From: Flavobacterium ichthyis
GTDB lineage: Bacteria > Bacteroidota > Bacteroidia > Flavobacteriales > Flavobacteriaceae
Assembly (NCBI RefSeq): GCF_009915155.1
Contig: NZ_JAABLM010000010.1
Coordinates: 1-64,000, forward strand
Direction of reading: 5' to 3'
Length of the DNA stretch: 64,000 bases
Under the pieces are notes generated by a model. That model ran no database searches, was not told where the DNA came from, and saw only the letters and a program-made list of their open reading frames with translations. Below are positions 28,365 to 34,742 of the stretch, one piece after another; positions within the stretch are counted from its first letter, which is position 1, and the number at the start of each line of letters is the position of its first letter. The translations under genes and the position numbers were made by a program.

Positions 28365-28440
28365 TTCGCCTTTATCCACGCCAAATTTCACTTTGCCTTC
28401 AGGCGTGGGATATCGGCTCTATCGGGGTTAGAAGAAAAAC
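28365..28440 (-). repeat. Dispersed hairpin repeat, copy D
   Basis: On the minus strand: AACCCCGATAGAGCCGATA, a hairpin (CCACGCCTGAAGG... CGTGG) and GGCGAAAGCGGGA. It occupies most of the 252-base gap upstream of trpS. Confidence 0.65.
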
Positions 28441-28531
28441 TTTTCGCCTTTTTTAATCTTCCCAAAAATAACAATTTGCATCAGCTATTCCGAAAAAAAA
28501 TGCAAAACCTCAAAATCAACCCACAAAACTG

Positions 28532-28539
28532 TATTTTTG
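28532..28539 (+). promoter_or_regulatory. Promoter -7 box of trpS
   Basis: TATTTTTG fits TANNTTTG, 22 bases before the ATG. No clear -33 element. Confidence 0.42.
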
Positions 28540-28561
28540 CATCAGCATAAAAAATATAAGT

Positions 28562-29536
28562 ATGTCCAAAATTTTAACCGGAATTCAAAGCACCGGAACG
28601 CCACATTTGGGAAACCTTCTCGGAGCCATCATTCCTGCTATTGAATTATCTAACAAACCCGAAAATCAAACCTATCTTTTCATTGCCGATTTGCACTCGA
28701 TTACGCAAATAAAAAACGGCGAAACCCTGCGACAAAATACGTACAGTGTTGCCGCAACTTGGCTTGCTTTTGGCTTAGATATTAATCGTGTTACTTTTTA
28801 TAGACAAAGCGATGTCCCGCAAACTGCGGAATTATCGTGGTATTTGAGTTGTTTTTTTCCGTACCAACGTTTGACGCTTGCCCATTCGTTTAAAGACAAA
28901 TCCGACAGATTAGAAGACGTAAATGCCGGACTTTTCACGTACCCGATGTTGATGGCGGCCGATATTTTATTGTATGATGCCGAATTTGTGCCGGTTGGAA
29001 AAGACCAATTACAACACATAGAAATTACCCGCGATGTCGCTTCCCGCTTTAACTATCAAATGGGCGAAACTTTTGTATTACCCGAATCTTTTTTGCAAGA
29101 AGAAACCAAATATGTTCCCGGAACTAACGGAGGCAAAATGAGCAAATCTGCCAACAACATTATCAATATTTTCCTAGATGACAAGGCTTTGCGTAAGCAA
29201 GTAATGTCCATAGAAACCGATAGTACACCTTTAGAAGACCCAAAAGATCCGGAAACTTGTAAAATTTTTGCCATTTATAAATTATTGGCAACCGATGCTC
29301 AAATTGCAGAAATGTTGGAAAAATACAAAAATAAAAACCGTGATTTTGGTTGGGGTCACGCCAAACAAGCGCTGTTTGAATTAATCGTAGAAAAATTTAA
29401 AGTAGAACGAGAAAAATATAATTTTTACATCAACAACCTTGAAGAAGTAGATAAATTATTGCTTCAAGGCGCTGAAAAAGCCCGAGCCAAAGCCAATGAA
29501 GTTTTGGGACGTGTGAGACAAAAATTAGGTTATTAA
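28562..29536 (+). CDS. trpS: Tryptophanyl-tRNA synthetase
   Basis: 324 residues, a class I synthetase. The HIGH-type motif is PHLGNLLGA (14-22) and the KMSKS loop is GGKMSKSAN (about 193-201). ADILLYDAEFVPVGKDQLQHIE is the TrpRS core. It charges tRNA-Trp. It marks the last core gene before the accessory island; a terminator follows directly. Confidence 0.96.
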   Translation: MSKILTGIQSTGTPHLGNLLGAIIPAIELSNKPENQTYLFIADLHSITQIKNGETLRQNTYSVAATWLAFGLDINRVTFYRQSDVPQTAELSWYLSCFFPYQRLTLAHSFKDKSDRLEDVNAGLFTYPMLMAADILLYDAEFVPVGKDQLQHIEITRDVASRFNYQMGETFVLPESFLQEETKYVPGTNGGKMSKSANNIINIFLDDKALRKQVMSIETDSTPLEDPKDPETCKIFAIYKLLATDAQIAEMLEKYKNKNRDFGWGHAKQALFELIVEKFKVEREKYNFYINNLEEVDKLLLQGAEKARAKANEVLGRVRQKLGY

Positions 29537-29542
29537 AATTAG

Positions 29543-29576
29543 AATCCTGCTTGTAAACCGAGCAGGATTTTTTTTA
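29543..29576 (+). terminator. Terminator of trpS
   Basis: AATCCTGCT and AGCAGGATT form a 9-bp stem ending in a run of eight Ts. Confidence 0.85.
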
Positions 29577-29587
29577 AACTGCCTTTG

Positions 29588-29614
29588 CTCTGCGATGGTC
29601 TCTGGACCTCGCAG
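29588..29614 (+). repeat. REP palindrome a
   Basis: Imperfect palindrome with stem CTGCGA/TCGCAG and inner GGTC. The centre is variant (TCTCTGGACC instead of TCTCCCGACC). Confidence 0.8.
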
Positions 29615-29686
29615 GCTTCCATTTTTATAATAAATCCTTCTTCCAAAATCTATTTTTATCAAATTTAAATTGTAACAGTTTAATTG

Positions 29687-29713
29687 CTGCGAGGTCGGGA
29701 GACCATCGCAGAG
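29687..29713 (-). repeat. REP palindrome b
   Basis: Inverted copy of the REP unit: CTGCGAGGTCGGGAGACC and ATCGCAGAG. Outer and inner stems are intact. Confidence 0.85.
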
Positions 29714-29752
29714 CTCCGTGTTAACTAGAAGAATCACACTTCGATGAGCGGG

Positions 29753-29779
29753 CGGCCGAATCACATGTTTGAGTTACAT
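29753..29779 (-). repeat. Fragment matching the 3' end of dprA (direct repeat of 34773-34799)
   Basis: CGGCCGAATCACA, then a TTTGAGTT block, aligned without gaps and with few mismatches to the dprA 3' coding region at 34773-34799. On the minus strand it reads L-K-H-V-I-R-P, against L-K-G-V-I-R-P in dprA. Same orientation, about 5 kb apart. Confidence 0.6.
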
Positions 29780-29825
29780 GCTCATCAATGTGTTTAATAT
29801 CTCTCTATGAAATCTACCAATTCAT

Positions 29826-29863
29826 AAAAAAATACCCTAAGAAGATTTAACTCTTTAGGGTAT
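29826..29863 (-). terminator. Terminator of the minus-strand lipoprotein/PLDc_N-like pair
   Basis: On the minus strand, ATACCCTAAA pairs with TTAGGGTAT and is followed by seven Ts. It lies 25 bases after the stop at 29888. Confidence 0.75.
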
Positions 29864-29887
29864 GATATAGTTTGCAAGTTTTTAATT

Positions 29888-30106
29888 TTAATTGGAAATC
29901 TGTTTACGGTTTTCGTAGTTATACTTGTCAACCGCTAGAAATATTAATATCCCAAGAAAGGGGAGTAGCCATATTACAGTACAAGAAACTAACTTATATA
30001 CAGGCGGGCGATTTTTTCGTATAACAAAAATTGTGAATCCGACATGGATTAAGAAGAAAACGAAAGATATCAGAGCGATTTGTCCTTCAGATAAAGTAAA
30101 ATTCAT
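29888..30106 (-). CDS. Small two-helix membrane protein (PLDc_N-like)
   Basis: 72 residues with two membrane helices (about 10-28 and 38-59) and a charged tail. RKNRPPVYKLVSCTVIWLLPFLGILIFL resembles the PLDc_N domain, found at the N-terminus of cardiolipin synthases and as stand-alone small proteins. Stand-alone PLDc_N proteins occur as immunity proteins for some secreted antibacterial peptides; that is a family-level hint only. It follows the Cys-tailed lipoprotein gene after 15 bases. Confidence 0.65.
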   Translation of the reverse strand: MNFTLSEGQIALISFVFFLIHVGFTIFVIRKNRPPVYKLVSCTVIWLLPFLGILIFLAVDKYNYENRKQISN

Positions 30107-30121
30107 AGTGTTTAAATTTAT

Positions 30122-30887
30122 TTAGTTACAAGTTGAACCAGAGCAAGCATAAGCTTGAGTACCTACACAAAAATGCTCGTCAAAAATACAGGAGGTGCTA
30201 ACGCCGCCTCTCAATCTACAATCAGGATGTGCGGATAAATAATCTTGAGCTAATTTATCCAAATCAGCTTTAACAGTTTCTTTAGATAATCCGAATGAAA
30301 CTGTAACCATATTGCAATCAGCACTAACTTCGTAAATAGGAGTCGGATATACAACTAGGTCAGGATTTGTAATTTCATCTCTTATGATTATCAAATTACT
30401 AACTTCCATATGCAGTCTTGGATTTAAACTTTTCATAACTGTTGGAGTTAGTGTCGTCTCAACGCCATTTATAATTATTTTAGAAGCATCATTACCCTTC
30501 TTTGTAATGTAAGTTGTTGAGTTAGTAAATTTAGTAAAAATTTCATCATTTTCAATATAGATTTCCAAGTTATTGTATTCAGATAGATCTATACCATTAA
30601 TCTCAGAATAATCCCGTTTAATTAAATATTCGTACTTCGTAGCAGAACGATTAGAAACTTCAATTTTTCGTAAACCCAACGAAAGACCTAATTCGCCAAA
30701 TTCTTCTTTTTCATTGTGAACTTGAATAACACTTTCCAAATCATGAATCATGACGCGTCTGTTGGCGCTTTTGGAGTCTTTCAATACAACACTTTGTGAG
30801 TCATTGATACTAGAACCATCTTCGCTACAACTTAAAAAACATTAGTGATGTGCAGAGAATTGCTGATAACCTTGAAATAATTTTCAT
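30122..30887 (-). pseudogene. Cys-tailed lipoprotein gene with a one-base frameshift in its signal peptide
   Basis: The continuous frame is 220 residues from a TTG at 30784, but it stays open upstream and encodes FLSCSEDGSS, a lipobox. The matching signal peptide (MKIISRLSAILCTSLMF) starts at ATG 30887 in another frame. Removing one base from the run of six As at 30834-30839 (six Ts on the coding strand) joins them into a perfect lipoprotein signal. The mature protein ends in a Cys-rich tail (CRLRGG, TSCIFDEHFCVG, ACSGSTCN). No family recognised. The break may be real decay, a phase-variable tract or a sequencing indel. Function unknown. Confidence 0.6.
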
Positions 30888-31093
30888 AAAAATACTATAA
30901 CGTCTTACTCTTAACGATTTTCAGACTTTAACTCGGTCTTATAATTAAGACATATTTAAATTAGTTAATAGGTCAAAACTATTATTTTTTTTAATAACTA
31001 AAACGATATAGTGTTAAAAAAATATTAATTGTTAACAGAGGTACTTTTTGTTTATTTCTACCGTTTTTTGTTACAAACAAGACGGCTCGCTCT

Positions 31094-31133
31094 CCCGCTC
31101 TCCGAGATCTTCCTTTAATAGCACTTTGCTCTG
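31094..31133 (+). repeat. Truncated REP leader
   Basis: CCCGCTCTCCGAGATCTTCC then TTTAATAGCACTTTGCTCTG is the 5' leader found before the REPs at 32745, 32900 and 34542, but the palindrome itself is lost after CTCTG. Confidence 0.7.
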
Positions 31134-31181
31134 GCGGTTATTTACCAGCTATATTAATGAATGCTCAGAACTACAATTTTT

Positions 31182-31786
31182 TCATCTTAAATTTTTAATT
31201 TCATCTTCATTTAGTTCTTCAGACACTTCATTAATAATAAGGCCGTCATCATTTAAAAAATAAATAATTTTGTAATCTGGTCCGGAACCGCCTCTGTGTT
31301 TATAAGCAACGAGTTCATTTATTCCGTCATTATTTGTATCAAAAATTGAATCTTTAATGTAAAGCGACCCCTCGATACCGTCTTTATCTCGTTCATAAAA
31401 TTTAACAAAGCCTTTATTTGTTTTTAAAAACCAGTTGTAGCCCGACCGCATCATGCTTTGCTCGTAAACGATTAAATATTTGTGATTATTTCTAAAGATA
31501 TCCCCATAATTATCTATAATAAATCTTGTACAAAAAATAGTGTCTTTTCCTATTTCTGCAATTGTGTCTGCACCTATTTCGGTCAATTTTTCAGAAATAT
31601 AGTTTTTTATGAGACTATCATTTTTGAATTGCACGACTTGCATTTTATTAATTATTTCATCAATATTGATGTTTTCATCATACATTATTGATTTGTTTTT
31701 TTCTTGATTTTTTTTTCATTGTAGAAACAACTTGAAAACATAAAAAAAAGAATCAAAAAATAGCAAGCTAGAGTTATTTTATTCAT
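31182..31786 (-). pseudogene. FG-GAP/EF-hand-like lipoprotein gene with a one-base frameshift after the lipobox
   Basis: The long frame (167 residues from ATG 31685) has no signal peptide. Upstream, ATG 31786 starts a signal peptide and lipobox (FMFSSC) in another frame, ending at a TAA near 31688. Adding one A to the nine-A tract on the coding strand (T9 at 31709-31717) fuses the two. The mature protein contains DTNNDGINELVAYKHRGGSG, a calcium-binding FG-GAP-like motif. Its ATG overlaps the TGA of the upstream lipoprotein gene, so it belongs to an operon reading leftward. Confidence 0.6.
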
Positions 31787-32094
31787 CCGTTTTCTTTTGA
31801 ATAATTTCCTGCCTTGAACATGTTCATTTCATTATTAAACGCTCCAAAATTTATATCATCAACGTAAACCTCTCTCGTCACTAAGTATACTAAATTTGAT
31901 TTTTCATCCTGATAATAATTGTTGTTTTCATGTCCAACATTCAATCTGTAATAAACACTATCAGTATTAAAATCTATTGTGGCCGTTTTTAAATTTGTAT
32001 TCTTTTGCTTGCTATCAAAATTCTTTTTTTGATTACACGATATTTGTGTAAGAAATAGGAAAATAATTATAATATTTAAAATTTTCGTAATCAT
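31783..32094 (-). CDS. Short lipoprotein, paralogue of the one at 33752-34456
   Basis: 103 residues with a lipobox TQISC. YLVTREVYVDDINFGAFN aligns with YTVRDLYAGRVNLGAYN in the 234-residue lipoprotein at 33752-34456, and the preceding YYRLN with TYKIN. It therefore looks like an N-terminal version, possibly truncated, of that family. Both ends overlap neighbours by ATGA (32091-32094 and 31783-31786), so it is in the middle of a coupled operon. Function unknown. Confidence 0.65.
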   Translation of the reverse strand: MITKILNIIIIFLFLTQISCNQKKNFDSKQKNTNLKTATIDFNTDSVYYRLNVGHENNNYYQDEKSNLVYLVTREVYVDDINFGAFNNEMNMFKAGNYSKENG

Positions 32095-32608
32095 AGATTA
32101 TTGTTAGTAAATTCTAAAATGTTCAATCCTTTATTTTCATCTATCATGTCTTTAAGCTTGTAATTTACTTTTTTACTTTTAATGTAAACACTGTCTGTAG
32201 AATTTAATACCCCTAAATTTGAATATAACTTTCTTTCAGGTTTAGCGAAATATCTATAAAAAAGCAATCCGGTTGCAAATCTGTATTTCTAACCTTTATC
32301 CTCAAGCTTTTATTATTTGTTTGAATATAATTTGCCTCTAAGTAAACCATTTCAATAGGTGGCATCGTCGTCAAAAATTCTTCTTTTATTAAAGGATAAA
32401 GTTTTATAATCGGATGAATTTTACCGTTTTTGAAAATGGAAATTTCTGTATTGTTTTTATTTTTCATTATTAAAGTATCTATTTTTGAATCGCCTATTAC
32501 GTCCATAAGAATAAATTTCTCGGGTTTCTGCATTTTATTATTATTGTCACAACTGAAGATACCGATTATTATACAGAATATAAATGAATTAATCTTTGCA
32601 TTCATCAT
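32091..32608 (-). pseudogene. Lipoprotein gene with a probable one-base frameshift near its 3' end
   Basis: The ATG frame (131 residues, lipobox GIFSC) has DVIGDSKIDTLIM, an FG-GAP-like motif, and stops at 32213. In the -1 frame the reading continues at once with LGVLNSTDSVYIKSKK through LEFTNNNL and ends at 32091 with an ATGA overlap to the next gene. One added base in the AAATTT stretch at about 32216-32221 restores a single 172-residue protein with operon-like overlap. It could also be a genuine early stop. Function unknown. Confidence 0.5.
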
Positions 32609-32713
32609 AATTAAGGATTTGCTTAAGTAAATTGAAAAAAAGACGTCTATCTTTCATCCCATAAATTGGGTCATAATTTTTAGTAATTAATGCTTTAGGA
32701 TAGTTTATAGATC
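32589..32713 (-). pseudogene. Possible 3' remnant of a gene cut by the RAYT element
   Basis: A minus-strand frame ending at 32589 encodes about 38 residues (INYPKALITKNYDPIYGMKD through QILNYDECKD) that read like ordinary protein, but upstream it runs directly into the REP repeat at 32714-32771. The N-terminal part would have been lost or lies beyond the inserted element. Weak evidence; the remnant overlaps the start of the next gene by 20 bases. Confidence 0.35.
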
Positions 32714-32864
32714 CCCGCTCTCCGAGATCTTTAACAGCACTTTGCTCTGCGATGGTCTCCCGACCTCGCAGGCTTTTGAAACAATCACTAATACGAATCA
32801 TATCTTTGTAAATTATTCAAATTCAGCACGTCAACAATTGGGAAATCGGCTTTTTCAATAAATA
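32714..32864. repeat. Tandem copy of the RAYT 3' end with its REP
   Basis: REP leader, REP (32745-32771) and about 80 bases identical, with a few changes, to the RAYT 3' coding end, immediately followed by the same unit again (32865-33018) attached to the intact gene. The unit lengths differ by 4 bases (CTTT versus CTTCCTTT in the leader). Confidence 0.85.
32745..32771 (+). repeat. REP palindrome c
   Basis: CTCTGCGATGGTCTCCCGA and CCTCGCAG: full stem (CTGCGA/TCGCAG, GGTC/GACC). Confidence 0.85.
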
Positions 32865-32899
32865 CCCGCTCTCCGAGATCTTCCTTTAACAGCACTTTG

Positions 32900-32926
32900 C
32901 TCTGCGATGGTCTCCCGACCTCGCAG
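32900..32926 (+). repeat. REP palindrome d
   Basis: Identical to REP c, 17 bases beyond the 3' end of the transposase gene. Confidence 0.85.
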
Positions 32927-32942
32927 GCTTTTGGAACAATCA

Positions 32943-33542
32943 CTAATACGAATCATATCTTTGTAAATTATTCAAATTCAGCACGTCAACAATAGGAAAA
33001 TCTGCTTTTTCAATAAATACCAAGCCAGCATCATTCACATAGTTGGAAGCACTTGAATAAAGGTAATGTGAAGCTTTTTCAACTATTCCGGCACGTACAG
33101 GATTTAAATGAATATAATGTAGTTTCGACCACATAAACTGGCTTGTAAAAATTTCTTCCGGGTGATTACCATATTGCCAAAATTGGTAGTTTTTATTTCG
33201 GCTATGATTTTGAGTGGCTAATTTAAATCGCTCTAACATCCATTCTCTTCTACTTTCGGTTTCCGTTTGAATTTTACTCAATATTGTCTTGGCTATATAT
33301 TTTTTGAAATCACGAATTAAATCTGATAATTTTCCGTCTTTTGATTGAACAACCATATGAATATGATTGCTCATAATTACGTAGCCATAAAGAACCATAC
33401 CTTTGTTTTTGATACAATAATCAAAACAATTAATTACTTCGTCACGATAAACTTTTCTGGAAAATACATCAATCCAGTCTACTACTGTGGCAGTAATAAA
33501 ATGCGGTAATGTTTGGTTTCTTATAACATATCCTTCTTCCAA
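32943..33542 (-). CDS. REP-associated tyrosine transposase (RAYT, Y1_Tnp family)
   Basis: 199 residues. The HUH motif is NHIHMVV (about 59-65); the catalytic tyrosine is probably in RDFKKYIAKTI (about 82-90). QFWQYGNHPEEI and YIHLNPVRAGIV are the RAYT signatures that distinguish these from classical IS200 TnpA. Such single-copy enzymes nick at REP hairpins and are thought to spread REP/BIME units. The gene is flanked by inverted REPs, and internally deleted copies lie nearby, consistent with past activity. The frame is intact and the key residues are present, so it may be active. Confidence 0.92.
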   Translation of the reverse strand: MEEGYVIRNQTLPHFITATVVDWIDVFSRKVYRDEVINCFDYCIKNKGMVLYGYVIMSNHIHMVVQSKDGKLSDLIRDFKKYIAKTILSKIQTETESRREWMLERFKLATQNHSRNKNYQFWQYGNHPEEIFTSQFMWSKLHYIHLNPVRAGIVEKASHYLYSSASNYVNDAGLVFIEKADFPIVDVLNLNNLQRYDSY

Positions 33543-33587
33543 AATCTATTTTTTTCAAATTTAATTATAATTGGAACAGTTTGTTTG

Positions 33588-33614
33588 CTGCGAGGTCGGG
33601 AGACCATCGCAGAG
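33588..33614 (-). repeat. REP palindrome e
   Basis: Inverted REP upstream of the transposase gene; identical to REP b. Confidence 0.85.
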
Positions 33615-33751
33615 CTCCGTGTTAACTAGAGGAAAACACATCGAGGAGCGGCGTGTCCTACCTCTATCATTACTCTCATAAATGTTTCCTTTATCTTCAA
33701 ATCACTTTGGATTTTTAGTTTAATCAAATATAACGCAAACAAAATAAAATA

Positions 33752-34456
33752 TTAATTATTGCAACTGCAGTCCCCAGTAAAATTATCAAATGCTTGATGA
33801 AAAATTATTATATTCTCGGCATGCCCGTTGTTTAAATTTTTACTTATTGTGTCTATGCAATAGCCTTTATTTAATTGTAAAGTTGTGTTCAATTTTTCTT
33901 TTGAGATAAGTTCCCAAGTATTATCACTATTAATTCTAAAATTAAGACATTCAAAATCTTGGTACTCATCTCTTTTAAGTTTTATTCTTACAATATCCTT
34001 AACACTTGAATAAACGACTTTTTTTGAAATATCGTCAAAATGTTTATTTATTGTAGCTCCCTGTTCCAGTATGGGGTATTCGATATTTTCAGTATTTATC
34101 ATATTAATTTCCCATAGCTTAATAATGTAATCGTTCCGTTTTAATGAAACAGTATATTTCAAATATAGCGGCGTCAAACTATTTTCTTTATGTAATTTTA
34201 AAGCTTCAATTTCTTTTTGAGAATTATAAGCTCCTAAATTTACACGCCCTGCGTAAAGATCTCTAACTGTATACAATGTAGATTTGGAATCCTCACCATT
34301 TAAATTTATTTTATATGTGATAGTATCCTGATTATGTTCAACTACTGATTGAGAAATTACAGTATCTGTAATAACATTTTTTTTACCACAAGAAGATAGA
34401 AATAACAACCCAATAATATTGGACAAGATAACATTATTTATTCTTACAGTTTTCAT
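33752..34456 (-). CDS. Lipoprotein of unknown function
   Basis: 234 residues with signal and lipobox LLFLSSC followed by GKKN. The N-terminal half is related to the short lipoprotein at 31783-32094. Near the C-terminus it has GYCIDTISKNLNNGHAEN and ends GDCSCNN, so Cys residues cluster at the end. AT-rich and isolated between two REP-bounded elements. No known family recognised; duplicated island families of this kind are often surface or immunity proteins, which is inference only. Confidence 0.7.
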   Translation of the reverse strand: MKTVRINNVILSNIIGLLFLSSCGKKNVITDTVISQSVVEHNQDTITYKINLNGEDSKSTLYTVRDLYAGRVNLGAYNSQKEIEALKLHKENSLTPLYLKYTVSLKRNDYIIKLWEINMINTENIEYPILEQGATINKHFDDISKKVVYSSVKDIVRIKLKRDEYQDFECLNFRINSDNTWELISKEKLNTTLQLNKGYCIDTISKNLNNGHAENIIIFHQAFDNFTGDCSCNN

Positions 34457-34541
34457 AATCCATTGCTAATTTAAAATAACTCGTGTAAAGTATCCGTTTG
34501 TCTAATTCCCGCTCTCCGAGATCTTCCTTTATAGCGCTTTG

Positions 34542-34568
34542 CTCTGCGATGGTCTCCCGACCTCGCAG
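34542..34568 (+). repeat. REP palindrome f
   Basis: Full REP unit, same as c and d. Confidence 0.85.
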
Positions 34569-34689
34569 CTGTTACTTCCAGTTCAACTCCGTGTCAATTT
34601 GGAAGTTATACTTTGATGATTAGGAGTATATCCTTTTTCCAAAATCTATTTTTTTACCAAATTTAACAATAATTGTAACAGTTTTATTG

Positions 34690-34716
34690 CTGCGAGGTCG
34701 GAAGACCATCGCAGAG
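34690..34716 (-). repeat. REP palindrome g
   Basis: Inverted REP with one centre change (GGTCGGAAGACC), 27 bases beyond the dprA stop. Confidence 0.83.
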
Positions 34717-34742
34717 TTTTTTCAAGAAGCAAAATTTTTCCA

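Larger units (their letters stand above)
29581..29752. mobile_element. MITE-like deletion derivative of the RAYT element (copy 1)
   Basis: Two REP palindromes face each other (29588-29614 and 29687-29713). The segment between them matches the two ends of the RAYT element at 32865-33651: ...GCAGGCTT on the left, and AATCCTTCTTCCAAAATC through TGTAACAGTTTAATTGC on the right, with the transposase gene missing. The outer right flank (GAGCTCCGTGTTAACTAGA ... GATGAGCGG) is also shared with the full element. Confidence 0.8.
29537..29887. other. Left boundary of the accessory island
   Basis: 351 bases without a gene: the trpS terminator, a MITE-like REP-bounded element (29581-29752), a fragment matching the 3' end of dprA (29753-29779), and a minus-strand terminator (29826-29863). 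Confidence 0.7.
32865..33651 (-). mobile_element. Full RAYT/REP element (IS200-like, REP-bounded)
   Basis: From CCCGCTCTCCGAG to the matching inverted flank ending GAGCGGCG. Inverted REPs at 32900-32926 and 33588-33614 bracket the transposase gene. The outer flanks also pair imperfectly (GTTAA, AGGAA, TCG and GAGCGG in the same order), so the terminal inverted repeats reach about 55 bases. Confidence 0.8.
34508..34716. mobile_element. MITE-like REP-bounded element (copy 2)
   Basis: REP leader and REP f (34542-34568) on the left, REP g inverted (34690-34716) on the right. Inside, the stretch TCCTTTTTCCAAAATC through TGTAACAGTTTTATTGC matches the 5' flank of the RAYT gene. An inner piece (AACTCCGTGTCAATTTGGAA ... 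ACTTTGATGA) resembles the outer flank of copy 1, so the element looks composite. No transposase gene. Confidence 0.78.

Noticed and set aside
29525..29764. Minus-strand frame of 79 codons across the trpS end
   Set aside because: Made of REP/MITE sequence and the trpS terminator.
32714..32926. Repeats looking like a CRISPR array
   Set aside because: Only two units with long, related spacers; they are a tandem copy of the transposase end with its REP.
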